From Isoetes taiwanensis (lineage: Eukaryota > Streptophyta > Lycopodiopsida > Isoetales > Isoetaceae): a stretch of DNA of 64,000 nt. The notes below the pieces were generated by a model. It saw only the letters and a list, made by a program, of their open reading frames with translations. It did not search any database and was not told the DNA's origin. Shown here piece after piece: positions 33,851 to 43,979 of the stretch (position 1 is its first letter; every line of letters begins with the position of its first letter). The DNA lies in assembly GCA_021234155.1 (NCBI GenBank), contig JAJEKV010000004.1, positions 29,975,305 through 30,039,304 on the forward strand, read 5' to 3'. A program made the position numbers and the translations under genes.

Positions 33851-34208
33851 CCTGCTACAAGTCCTACATTTTGGTCGTCTTTAAGAGCACTTGTAGAACG
33901 TAGCAAGGTATTACATCCTAAACATGAAGGAGAAGGTAGAAGACGAGGCAATTACCTCTAATGGTGGTAGTTGGGGCATGATATTGTGCACCATTGATGG
34001 TGCACCATCTCTTTTGTCTTTTGGTTGTTTTCTCAGCAAGTACATGGCGGTTGCAACAATAATCTGCTCTCATCTCTGTTGTTCTATGGGACTTTGTTTT
34101 TTCTTTTAACTTTTCTTTGGAGTTGATAAATCACATAAACATTGCAATTCTCTCTTAACTTTTTTATGTGACTTGAAATATGTAAAACAAAAGGGCAAAT
34201 TGTTTAGA

Positions 34209-34799
34209 TTATGACATCATAATCTTGGAACAATGAGACAAAAATAATATATAATTTGATAGCATACATATTACTTTCCTTTTCTTTTTCTTTTTTGACA
34301 AGAATAACCTTATAGTTATGGATATATGAGACGAATATGAATAGAGATAAAGATATATTCCAATAAAATAATAAGGGATCAATCCATATTTTTCTATATA
34401 AGTAACAAGATGTGTTTCTATCTTAGTTGTTTTGTCTACTTTTGAATGTGATTCTGACACTTCACGCACTGTCATCCCCATAGTCAGACTATTCATAATA
34501 GGCATAAACTGGACTTGGAAATCATCCTTTGCATAATTTCTTGGTTCATAAGATGGTAGGTTTAGGGTCTGATTATAGAAGCACTTGAGAGCATCATCAT
34601 CTACTATGGTTATATCATCCTTATTCTGGATACCAAGTTTGTCCGTCATGTTACTCATGTGTTTGATGAAGATGGGCTTGTCCTTGGGACCTTTAGGATT
34701 AGTGAACCCACATATTTCTTCTGATCCCAAAGAGTTAATCAAGTGAAAACTGGTCATTATCATGCACACATAAATCCCACCTTGGCACCAGGGCCCCAA
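34209..34799 (-). CDS. 196-aa ORF of unknown function, doubtful
   Basis: A continuous frame whose middle part (GFTNPKGPKDKPIFIKHMSN through TVREVSESHSKVDK) has ordinary protein composition, while the C-terminal third is low-complexity (SKKKKKRK). Its first 20 codons overlap the LINE fragment starting at 34,743. I do not recognise it. It may be an exon or a decayed transposon piece. Confidence 0.22.
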   Translation of the reverse strand: MGPWCQGGIYVCMIMTSFHLINSLGSEEICGFTNPKGPKDKPIFIKHMSNMTDKLGIQNKDDITIVDDDALKCFYNQTLNLPSYEPRNYAKDDFQVQFMPIMNSLTMGMTVREVSESHSKVDKTTKIETHLVTYIEKYGLIPYYFIGIYLYLYSYSSHISITIRLFLSKKKKKRKVICMLSNYILFLSHCSKIMMS

Positions 34800-35315
34800 G
34801 CTTATTTGCTTGCTTCATTGTCCAGGAACAAGCTTGTAGCTATTGCATCAATTCGCACGGGGTCCCACAGGCTAAGGATTGAGACAGGTAGATGGGAGCG
34901 GCCGCAATTGCCGCGAGAAGCGAGGTATGTGCCTGTTGCCAGTTACAGGTTATTGAAGATGAAAGCCATACTCTTCTGAGTTGCCCTGCTTTTGAGATAG
35001 TCCGGAATCATTTTTTGACCTTAGCATTCCATTCCACGCTTCCACAACTTCTCAGAGCACCATCTGTGCATGACTTGGCATTATACATACTTGAGGTTCT
35101 AGATAAACGTCTGCAATTACTGAGCCCTCAGTAGTCATTATCTCTGCTTGTCTAGTATCATCATTACTGCAAAGGTTTTTCCCTTGAAAACCTTTCGAGG
35201 CAGGGGTTTTTTAATCCTAGTAGTAATGATTGTACTAGCCCATTGTATGGGTCCCATGACCTATTGGTCTCCGTGGACGTTAAAAAAACTATTCTATTCT
35301 ATTCTATTCTATCCA
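34743..35315 (+). mobile_element. 5'-truncated LINE: ORF2 C-terminus, 3' UTR and (TTCTA)n tail
   Basis: Translation gives SHRLRIETGRWERPQLPREA, then after a frameshift CACCQLQVIEDESHTLLSCP, the CCHC zinc-knuckle of LINE ORF2, ending LLSPQ at 35,134. The 3' UTR carries the conserved hairpin (AACCTTTCGAGGCAGGGGTT) and the terminal motif TTGGTCTCCGTGGACGTTAAAA. It ends in an (ATTCT)n tail at 35,290-35,315. Same family as the insertion at 21,411 and the long copy at 60-64 kb. Confidence 0.93.
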
Positions 35316-36520
35316 TTTTTCCTAACACCTTCAGAGTAGTTTGTTATGAATCTCAAAATTAAGCAATTAAAAGAAATCAGTTTAGATCTCAAACCAAAGA
35401 AACAAAGATATATAGATAGCTCTGGGTCAAAGTACAATAAACTAGTATATGCACACTTTTTATCCATCCAACTCACTCGGCATGGCAGTTCTCTAGTTCA
35501 ATCACTTGGGCTTTCAGAAATCCTTCAGCACTACCTCATCGTAGTCACTAGTCGACTATTAGGACTGGCTTATGAAGTGATCATTTAATAAACTGAGAGC
35601 AAGCTCTGGATATAATCAAAAGAATTCTCAAGGCTTAAGAAAGAAAGTTAGCATCTTTGGCCCTGATCGCAGATCTCAGAGTTGCCGCAGCAGTAATTGA
35701 TGATCTTTTTGGATGTCCTCATGTGTTCGATGTCGTCTCCTTGTAAACAAAGGTATGTTTGTTGAACAAAACCTTTTAATAGGAACCCTTTTATTCTATT
35801 CTATTCTATTTTACATTGCATAGCTACTTTATTCGAAATACCTTATCGCTTTAGTTACTTTAAGACACTCCTTTATAATAATATATTGCTGTTATATTCA
35901 AGAGTCTAGCATTTATTAACATAATATCCTTTTGCCCCTTATGTATTATTCTCTTGTGAACACATAGGAATATTATTTACAAAGATTTTGCCATTTTTCT
36001 CTAGCCCATTTGATGTGAACCACTTCCCCGTGCTTGCTCCATATCAATCCTTCCTTTCTTACAGTCAATCGACTTCAATCGTCCATAGATCTGAAAGAAA
36101 AACAACAAACTTTTCCCAAAGCTAGTCATTTGACTATCTGCTTTGAAAGTTTTGCCATCTCCTTGACAAGACTAGTAACCTTACCATCTATCCTTGGGAG
36201 GCTTATGACATACCCCCTCTTCAAGGCTGGTAATTATACCATCTATTCTTGAGGATTGTAACCAACATTGGGGAAACATTTGTATCTTGTTAGGAAAATT
36301 TTCTGCAAGTCCTAGAACCATTTGGAATTTAGAAAATAGAGTCAGAAGCTCCTCAAGGCTAATATGTCAAACCAGAGATAAAATCAACACTTTCAAAAAG
36401 CTCAATCAAATTTAAAAAATTTCAATCAAGTAAATCACTTTAAGCACTATTACTTTATCATTTGTGCTACCTGCATACTATTATTTCAGACAAATACTAC
36501 TTAATCATTCGTCACAGCAC
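35316..36520. other. intergenic, no gene recognised
   Basis: AT-rich non-coding DNA. A (TTCTA)n microsatellite at about 35,790-35,811 is not preceded by the LINE 3' end seen elsewhere. Confidence 0.4.
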
Positions 36521-36649
36521 GTGCCACTACAAGAGGAATGTGGTATTATAGTCAGACCCTAGTTATAAACTTAGACAGAAAAAAGTAAAAAAAAGTCCTT
36601 AAACTGATACTATGGCTGGTGTACAACTGACTCTATGTTATATTGTTTT

Positions 36650-37080
36650 TAGCGTCAAAATTTAACGTCAGTTTTGCAGCACACATAGAGTCACGATTAG
36701 AGTCAAACATAGTGTTAGAATTAGAGACAACTGCGCCATCGGCATTAGAGTTAATATTAGAATCAAACATGATGTTAGAATTGGAGTCAACCATAGTTTT
36801 AGAATTCGAGACAACTCTACCATCAGCATTAGAGTTAGCATTAGATTCAACCATAGTGTTAGAACTAGAGTCAACTCTACCATCACACTTAGAGTCAGTA
36901 TTAGAGTCACAATTAGTCATTCATAGTGTTAGAACTAGAGTCAACTATATCATCACAATTAGAGTCAGAACTTAGACAGCCTTAGCATCAGTTTGAGGGT
37001 TAGAAGTAGCGTTAGAATAGAGTATCTGTAGCATTAGAATTAGAGTCAATCAATATGATATAATTAGAGTCGGCTCTAAT
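36650..37080 (+). repeat. minisatellite-like array of TTAGAGTCAAC words
   Basis: Dozens of variants of GTTAGAATTAGAGTCAAC alternate with CCATCA-containing blocks, with a higher-order spacing of about 60-87 bp. Because the words are multiples of 3, long frames stay open on both strands (Ser-Asn-rich and Leu-Glu-rich), but these are repeat artefacts. CACTACAAGAGGAATG about 120 bp upstream (36,529) recalls a CACTA terminus. Confidence 0.8.
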
Positions 37081-37950
37081 ATCAGGATAAACGACAGTCT
37101 TTGAGTTAGTTATAGCGGCATTTCATGCACCACACCAGTCCATGAGTCAACCCATACATCAATTCGAGAAACAATTATTCCACTTTCCTTTTTTAGTCAC
37201 ATTGATTTACGGGGGTGTTGGGGGGATCATTTAAGTTGCAAATTTATACCTTATGAACTCAAGTACATTGAAACATTGTTATAATCCTGTCTTTGCATTT
37301 TATGTTGTTATACTTTTAATTGGTAAATAAAACTTGTCGTCCTTCAAAAAGAAGAACATTGAAACACATTTTGCAACTACTTTAATTATATTTTACTACT
37401 GCTACAAGAAACCATAAATTATAAGTAGCAAAATTCATAGTATTGCGTAGAGGTCTACAAAAACCATAGAGCATAATTAGAAAATTCCATAGTACATTGT
37501 TGAAAAGAGACGTCGAATACTAAAATCAATGATGTGATCTAGCAATCTTCTTATATTTTTCCATGTTTTGTCGGGCAATAAGTTTTGCAATCTTCCGTGA
37601 TGAAGTGATAATATCATCCTCATGCATGTAATAATTTTCAGCATATGCATTGTCCTCATCAATAAATGCCCTCTCCCCTTTGTCATGAGTCTTTATCCAA
37701 ATGGTCCTCCTTTTCTATTGGCTCCTAGAATGAAATAGTTATGATATTTATTAGTCTAATAATAAAATAGAAATGTGAATATCAAAAGTAAAGTTTTGAT
37801 GAATACCTCAAGAAGACAATCTTCCTCTTCATTCTCGTTCTCATTCCCACTTTGATCCCGATCTTGCCTTGATCCTGATCATCATTTTGATCTCCATTAT
37901 GGTCCTCGTCCTCATCCCCGGCATCATCCACTACCATCGACCATAAACTA
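37081..37950. other. intergenic, no gene recognised
   Basis: AT-rich. On the - strand, 37,480-37,690 contains a frame with EDDIITSSRKIAKLIARQNM, unassigned and possibly a transposon remnant. Confidence 0.35.
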
Positions 37951-37959
37951 CGTCAGGAC

Positions 37960-38560
37960 ATTGTTGAACTACGACAGGATGATTTTTAACGACGTCAACA
38001 TCGTTCAAAGATGTGACGTCGTTGAACAACGACTAGAATATATGGCATGTCATGATTGCTTGCGTAGCCTGCTGATGGTGCCAATTTGGCAGGCCTGCAT
38101 GTCATGCCACGTGCATAAAATGTCATTCAACGACGTGCAGGGCATCTGGCATGGCATGCCAGCTTGGTAGGACTGCGTCATGCCACGTGCATAAAACGTC
38201 GTTCAATGACGTCCAAGACATCTGCTTGCGTGCTGCCGTAGCATGTCGGCATGCCAGGATGGCATGGTCTGCGTGTCATGCCATGTGCACAGGACGTCGT
38301 CAAACGACGTCCAGGACATCTGACATGTCCTGCGTGCTGTCGTGCCATGCCAGGATGGCACGGCCTGCGTGTCATGCCACGTGCGCAGGACATCGTTAAA
38401 CGACGTCCAGGACATCTGACGTGTCCTGACTACTGTCATGGCATGTCGTGCCACGTGGCAAGGACATCGTTAAACGATGTATAAACATACTGATGTGGCA
38501 AAGTTGACCGATGTGTCTTGCCCTTGTGGACATGACGCCGTTAGATGACGTGCAAATGTC
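37960..38560. repeat. tandem array of GC-rich units each with a small palindrome
   Basis: Anchor GTGCxxxxGACxTCGTT at 38,111, 38,187, 38,285, 38,381 and 38,455 (spacing 76, 98, 96, 74). Each unit contains a fold-back of type ACGTCGT-nnn-ACGACGT. The one at 38,292-38,312 (GGACGTCGT CAA ACGACGTCC) is perfect. Between palindromes the text CATGCCAGGATGGCA..GCCTGCGTGTCATGCCA recurs. Much more GC-rich than the surroundings. Confidence 0.92.
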
Positions 38561-38825
38561 GAAAAACGATGTGTATTTTTGGCCGGAAGCATTTGCCTTA
38601 TTTACCTTCATTCCATTGTTTCTTTGGTGAACTTTCTAGCGATTTTTTGGCACCCATGTGATTTTTCTCCTTTCATGAGGTAAGATCTTGCAATTAGGGT
38701 GTCCTTGCCATCGATTTTCCATTGTTCTCGATTAAAGCAAGAAGTTCTTTGATTTTTCTAAGTTATTTTTGTTAATATTTGTTGTTTTAGACTTAAGCAC
38801 CTTTAAAGGTACAACATGCGAGAGA

Positions 38826-39080
38826 TGCATGATCAAGGTACTGGTTGGCTCCATCCCGAATGGAGAGGACTAGATGTATCGGGTTTAGGCACCCCTCAAT
38901 GAAGTGGTTTCTAAATATTTTATGTGACATGTAGCATGATCAAGATGCAAGTGGGCTCCATCTTGAATGGAGAGGACCAGATGTATCGGCTTCATGCACC
39001 CTAGAAGATTAAATGCTCAAAATATTAAAAGGGATCTGAGGGGATGCATGAATAAGGTACTAGTCAACTCTATCCGGACA
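38826..39080 (+). repeat. tandem repeat of about 110 bp, 2.4 copies
   Basis: Units start GCATGATCAAG at 38,828 and 38,936, and in degraded form (GCATGAATAAG) at 39,045. Shared text: GGCTCCATC, GAATGGAGAGGAC, AGATGTATCGG. No coding signal. Confidence 0.85.
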
Positions 39081-39844
39081 TGGCAGAGGAAGAGTAGAAA
39101 CTAGCAGACGACTGTTTAGAAGACTAGAGCTAGAGGCCAAAATCTATTACCTTTGTAGCACGGGGCTCAGCAAAAGAAATTGGACTGTACAAATATAAAA
39201 AGCCAGGAGATATAGTTAAGGAAATTTTTTTCAATGATTATGCAATAAAACAGCAACAGTATCTGGCAAAATGTCATATTTCTGGGACAAAGGGACCCCA
39301 AAATAATTCTAGCAATTAAGACGAGATCCAAAATAGAGGTCTAAAGGAAACTCCCTAAATTGAAGAAATAAAAAAGAAAAATCGGCAAAAGAAAAGAAAG
39401 GAAATTTATCGAGCTAAAAATGAATAGGATAAAGGTCCATGTTAAAAATAAAGGCAAGAATAACAATAATGGCAAAAATTCTGGGGTGAAAGCCGAAACC
39501 AGAAAAAATTGGAGCCCTTGCTCCGTAAACAAATTCGAGTCTGTGAGGCTGCCGGATCTGGGGCTCTAGCCACCCAAAACAATCCAGGGGCCAATTTGGT
39601 CCTACAAGAGAATTAAAAGGTCTGATTTGCCAAGAAGAAGCGGTTTTGCTGACAAATAATGTTACAGTGAAGTCATTAAGGTCGGGCTATTGACGTAGGA
39701 GGTGTAGGAGCTCGCCCATCCTATATTCTCGGTCTCTACACTCTGGAAGGTTCTTTATGTCATGCAGCAAGAGGTACTCTTGGCCTTCGATGATGAACGG
39801 GGTTAGGTTGGTGATGCTTAATCCAAGCGGGGGAGTCGTCCTTG

Positions 39845-40393
39845 TCATGAAGATCCTATTCTACTTGCTGTCGTTCTTGGATAAGGTCGACGTCGATGAG
39901 GTCTTCGACATTGTAGCCTTGACTGCCTTCTTCCTCCTCCTCCTCCTGTTCTGACCCTTCTTACTCCAAGAACAGCTGCTCTTCGGCCATGGAGGTAGTG
40001 GGTTCCATGTTCATTGGCTGAATGGAGGGTTTCTCCTATTTGAGTTTGGGCTTTGTGGGACAAGAAGATGGCTACAGTAGCAGTGTAAGAGAAGTATCTC
40101 TTCCTGTTTATAGATATGGTCATATAATCAGGCATGCGGCCAGCTCTATTTTCTAAGTACTTGTCGATGTTTGGAACATCGCTCAGTGCAGCTCGAAGAG
40201 CTGTTCTAGGTGCAAAGTACCCTATGCATGGAGGAAGCTCTACCAATGAAGGTCCATCTTGGCTTGGAACTCTCTCATGATGTCTTTGTACCACATCAAT
40301 CTCCTTCTGGAAGACAGCAAAGACAGAATTGATGTCGGCCTCTGCCACATGAGCAGTGGCGCTGTACCATCGCATGAATGAAGAAGTGGCCAT
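39845..40393 (-). CDS. 182-aa ORF of unknown function, likely decayed
   Basis: It starts MATSSFMRWYSATAHVAEAD and keeps ordinary protein composition for about 115 residues, then becomes Arg-rich. Another frame in the same region continues with MAEEQLFLE and, further on (39,720-39,800), FIIEGQEYLLLHDIKNLPEC. A frameshift in a longer, roughly 230-residue protein is therefore likely. It could be a gag-like ORF of a retroelement or pararetroviral remnant, or an unknown gene. I cannot assign it. Confidence 0.35.
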   Translation of the reverse strand: MATSSFMRWYSATAHVAEADINSVFAVFQKEIDVVQRHHERVPSQDGPSLVELPPCIGYFAPRTALRAALSDVPNIDKYLENRAGRMPDYMTISINRKRYFSYTATVAIFLSHKAQTQIGETLHSANEHGTHYLHGRRAAVLGVRRVRTGGGGGRRQSRLQCRRPHRRRPYPRTTASRIGSS

Positions 40394-40605
40394 GATGCTG
40401 ATATGGATGGGGTCAACTATAGGCAGAACCCTAATTTGTGGAATTTTTTTAGGGTTTGGATATGTCTATCACTTCAAGGTTTGTCTAGGTATTTGATAGG
40501 TCGTCTAAGGTCATGAATATCTAAAGGACTTCCTAATAGTCCTATTGCAACAAATTTCATCTAATTTGGAGGTAGTTTAGATGAGTTATGACTATATAAT
40601 TCGGA

Positions 40606-40860
40606 CCACTCACACAGTGCGCGAGAGGGCTGAGTTAAATTTTAACAAAGGTTCTGAGTGCACTCTGTGAGGGGTGGACTCCTATTTGGATCCTAGATGA
40701 CTCCAAAATTTTAGTATGAGGGCAGAATCCTACTTATCTCACGGAGATAAGCGGGTTGTGGCCCTTAGTTTCTGGTTTTGGGCTTGTCTAGGCATAGATC
40801 AGTGGCCAAACACTCACATAGTGCGCGAGAGGGCCGAGTTAAATTTTAATTTAAAGGGGG
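40606..40860 (+). repeat. pair of 40-bp direct repeats 200 bp apart
   Basis: CACTCACACAGTGCGCGAGA at about 40,609 and CACTCACATAGTGCGCGAGA at about 40,811, each followed by GGGCxGAGTTAAATTTTAA. Confidence 0.85.
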
Positions 40861-41053
40861 AGGGGGGGTGGGTCTATTAGGTCACTTTTGCCCAAATTCC
40901 CATCCCAAGGTTCAGATTTCATGCCATTCAAAATATTCCACCATAAAAAAGTCATCTACATGTCTTATCATAAAAGGGCTTCACGTATAGAAAGCTATAT
41001 TAACAACTTAGCGGTGTTGAACCTTGTGCTTTCTAGTTTCCCTTTTCTTTTCT

Positions 41054-41124
41054 CTTCTTTTTTTCCTTTTCCTTTTCCTTTTCCTTTTCCTTTTCCTTTT
41101 CCTTTTCCTTTTCCTTTTCCTTTC
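41054..41124 (+). repeat. (CCTTTT)n microsatellite
   Basis: About ten tandem hexamers TTTTCC preceded by mixed C/T words. The 100-aa frame across it is a composition artefact. Confidence 0.95.
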
Positions 41125-41204
41125 TGGCACATGTATGCTATTGCTATTGAATGCTCGTGGTGCTCTTTATTACTAGTTAGAAAATCTTAAATAAGTGGCG
41201 CTGA

Positions 41205-42055
41205 TGCACATAACACATGGATTTTCGTTTCAATGCTCTAGTTTTTGAGTTGTTTTGGGGACATGATGAGGATATTCGTTTAAGTTAGAGTCAATAATCC
41301 TTGTTTTTTACTTTGCATACATGGCAATGTGATATGGTCTGTGGGGTATGGGATAAAGCCTTGTAGAGTTGGGGCCCATTGAATAACGATTTCCTTGAAG
41401 GATCCGCCCTTTTGGTGCGTTGGTTATCACTAGAGTTGCTAGTGCATATCAAATTGGTATCAGAGCCAAGGTTCAATTCTTCGTGGTAACATTGATGTGT
41501 ACCACATGCTTGAGGGCAAGCATCTCGAGGAAGGGGAGGAATTGATATCGTCTGTGGGGTATGGGATAAAGCCTTGTAGAGGTTGGAGCCCATTGGAACG
41601 ATTTCCTTGAAGGATCCGCCCTTTTGGTGCGTTGGTTATCAGTAGAGTTGCTAGTGCGTATCACAATGTGGTAAGACCTATTTGCAGAGTCATTAAGTTA
41701 ACATTTGTAAAATTGTAGAATCTAGTCTTGAATCTTCATTACCTTTTCTGTTTTGTGGCATGGGCCTATGGGTTGTAGCATGCAATGAATGGGGTTTCAA
41801 TAGAAGATATAGAGAAAGAAGGTATAATCCCTACTCCATCTAGTGCGGTGAAGCAAAATTGAGGCAACCAAAACTGAAGAATCAAAGGCAGTTGAAAATG
41901 GAATTAAAGAATGTGTAGGGCAAACCTATGGGGCCACTAGTCTTTAGAATGTATTTAAGAGAATCCTCGTGCAAATTTTGATTCTTTTTACAAGAACCTA
42001 TGGTTATAGTCTATGTGTCTCCACAAGGCAATTATATATTAGTTGAGATGTATAT
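41205..42055 (+). pseudogene. degraded duplicate of the two-exon gene (exon 2 and flanks)
   Basis: It matches 13,500-14,130 through the intron end, exon 2 and 3' UTR (shared text ATCCCTACTCCATC, GTTGAAxATGGAATTAAAGAA, ATCCTCGTGCAAATTTTGAT). The splice acceptor TATAG has become TGTGG and exon 2 has indels that destroy the frame. A TRIM element interrupts the intron part. The right end fuses to a LINE fragment at about 42,056. No copy of exon 1 is visible to the left. Confidence 0.9.
41330..41663 (+). mobile_element. TRIM (miniature LTR element), complete, 334 bp
   Basis: LTRs of 122 bp (41,330-41,451) and 121 bp (41,543-41,663) both run TGATAT...TATCA. The PBS TGGTATCAGAGCC (41,455-41,467, initiator tRNA-Met type) follows the left LTR, and a polypurine run AGGAAGGGGAGGAAT precedes the right LTR. 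The target duplication is CAATG (41,325-41,329 and 41,664-41,668). The paralogue at 13,630-13,645 keeps the empty site GGCAATGTGCTAAGACC. It has no coding capacity, so it must have used enzymes of another element. Confidence 0.96.
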
Positions 42056-42440
42056 CCATGGAAACCAATAGGTCTATGGGACCCAATCAAAGAGAATAAT
42101 TATAATACTAAGATTAAAAATCCCTCGCCCCAAAGGATTTGCGAGGGAAAACCTTGTCGTAATAAGCATGCCGACAAACTGTACAATTGATACATTAGAG
42201 TACATTTCAATGTCGTGCCTGAGAACATATCTGAATGTGCGTTTCCATAATCTCTTGAAGATATAATCCCAGTTGAGGCCATATCTAACGGCTCATGGAG
42301 TGGTTGGTTAGGCGGAACCAACTCAGCATAGCGTGCCTGGATATGGTCAAATGTCGGACAAATATTAAGGGCATGGCATTCATCCTCAATGACTGCTAGT
42401 TGGCAACACTGACAGAGCTTGTCCTCGCATGCCTCCCGAA
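42056..42440 (-). mobile_element. 5'-truncated LINE copy with CCHC end
   Basis: The - strand encodes LCQCCQLAVIEDECHALNICP, the ORF2 zinc knuckle, followed by an open frame to about 42,100. The 3' UTR hairpin (TCCCTCGC...GCGAGGGA) and CCTATTGGTTTCCATGG follow. The microsatellite tail is missing where it joins the gene duplicate. Confidence 0.9.
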
Positions 42441-42775
42441 TCTATCTGCCTATATCAATGTGGAGGCGATACACATCTATGCAAATGGAAGGAAGGAAGA
42501 TGGAAGCGATCAGTTTGCACTTTTTTATGGCAAATGTGCACGCAAATAGCGTTGTGGGCCTCGTGTGAGCACGGGATTGACCTGCTACTGGTAGTGTGTC
42601 GTTTTGATATGCTTCAGGGCACATGCATCTCAAAGCATGTTTATTTTTTTACTACAATACAAAAACATTGAATTCCAAAGTCAAATTTTATTTCATGCCC
42701 TTTCCCCTCATGAATTTTTTATTGTTTACATAAGAGGAAAATTCTTCACCATATTCGCGTGCTGAATACGGAAAT

Positions 42776-42876
42776 CAAAAGGTCTGTGGGGCCCAGAAAA
42801 AGAACCCAGTAGGCCTATTACTAGGTGAAAACGTGTGTACTACATTTGGAACCAAAAAAAAAAAAAAAAAAAAATT
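42776..42876 (-). mobile_element. short LINE 3' UTR fragment next to a 22-bp A run
   Basis: AAAAGGTCTGTGGGGCCCAG and AGGCCTATTACTAGG match the 3' UTR motif order of the other copies on the - strand. An (A)22 run sits at 42,853-42,875. It is only about 60 bp long, so this is the weakest family member. Confidence 0.55.
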
Positions 42877-43164
42877 ACCTACACTAGGTACTTCTAAAAC
42901 TGTTAATTCTGTTTATTCTTTCCATTAAAATGAATTAAAAGAATCAAAATAAAAGTCAATAACATGTTAATAAGCAGTTTAAGAGGATGACAACTCTATT
43001 AGAAGCTAAAATGAATGAGTCAACTCTTAAACTTATTATTTATTGACGTTTAGCAATGTCTAAATTGAAATGGCACTAATTTAAGAAGTGCATTTGAAAG
43101 ATTCTTCTAACAAATCTAAAAAATCTTAAGATTCAACTAGAAATTGAACTGAATTGAATGGTTT

Positions 43165-43587
43165 TTATCATCCATGGAGATCAGTTGGCCTATGAGACCT
43201 AATAGATGAGTGTAGCAGATGTACTAATAATCGGATTAGAAAACCCCGCCTCAAAGGTTTTTTGAGGGAAATACCATAGTAATAATAAGAATATTGACAA
43301 ACTATACAAATATATATAATAAAAAGTTAAGCGAGTGCCCGGATCACCTCCTGAAGATATCAACCCAGCAATCGCACTGAAATCGTGCTCAATATTACAT
43401 ATAACGGCTGATCAGGCCTGACCAACTCAGCATAGCGTGTCCGGATTTGATTATACGTCAGACAGCTCTAAAGAGTGTGATATTCATCTTCAATAGCTCA
43501 CACTTGGCAGCACTTACAAAGCTTGTCTTGGCGTGGGTTTCCAATCCATCTGCCCGTCTCTATTCAGAGACGGTGTGATGTGTGCAG
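43165..43587 (-). mobile_element. 5'-truncated LINE copy with CCHC end
   Basis: The - strand reads RDGRWIGNPRQDKLCKCCQV then AIEDEYHTL and SCLTYNQIRTRYAELV, with two stops inside. The 3' UTR shows the hairpin (AAACCTTTGAGGCGGGGTTTT) and ends CTGATCTCCATGGATGATAAAA. It then passes into a short GAATT-type repeat (43,138-43,160), another variant of the tail. The first 5' base abuts a 45-bp minisatellite. Confidence 0.9.
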
Positions 43588-43740
43588 CTCCTCATATGTG
43601 ATACTTTTGAATTGGTAGTAGGTATGAGTAAGCTCCTCATGTGTGATACTTTGGAATTGGTAGTGGATATGGTAAAGGTTCTCATGGGTGATAGTTTGAA
43701 ATTGATAGTGCGTATTGATAAGCTCCTCATGGGTGTTCAC
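43587..43740 (-). repeat. 45-bp minisatellite, about 3.5 units
   Basis: Units beginning GCTCCTCATRTGTGATACTT occur at 43,587, 43,632, 43,677 and 43,722. On the - strand the period keeps frame and encodes a 15-residue repeat around YQFxSITHEEL. Expression is not supported. Confidence 0.92.
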
Positions 43741-43770
43741 TGACACGTGAGTAAATCCCAAGAAAATCGG

Positions 43771-43940
43771 CAACGGTAATGTATGTGCGCATGGGCGTAC
43801 ATATCTCCAAGCCGAGGCCGAAGAATTAGTGCTCTCAAAAAAATGACAAGAACAATGTATGTGCGCATGCATGGGCATGCATATCTGCAAGCTGAGGCCG
43901 AAGAATTAGTGTCAAACTCGAGGCTGAGGCCGAGGAATCC
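43771..43940 (+). repeat. tandem repeat of about 83 bp, two full and one partial unit
   Basis: AATGTATGTGCGCATGxxxxGGGC...ATCTxCAAGCxGAGGCCGAAGAATTAGTG occurs at about 43,771 and 43,854, with a partial GAGGCTGAGGCCGAGGAAT at about 43,919. Confidence 0.85.
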
Positions 43941-43979
43941 GTGCAAAAGAAAAGGGCCTGCCTGTCACCTTTTGTAGTT

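Noticed and set aside
35760-35815. Another LINE 3' end before the (TTCTA)n run
   Set aside because: The preceding sequence lacks the CTCCGTGGACG motif and hairpin, so only the microsatellite is supported.
36643-36975. Open frames on both strands over the TTAGAGTCAAC array
   Set aside because: They are produced by the 3-based period of the repeat. There is no start context or homology.
37960-38560. CRISPR array
   Set aside because: The units are tandem with palindromes but there are no unique equal-length spacers, and the setting is a plant nucleus.
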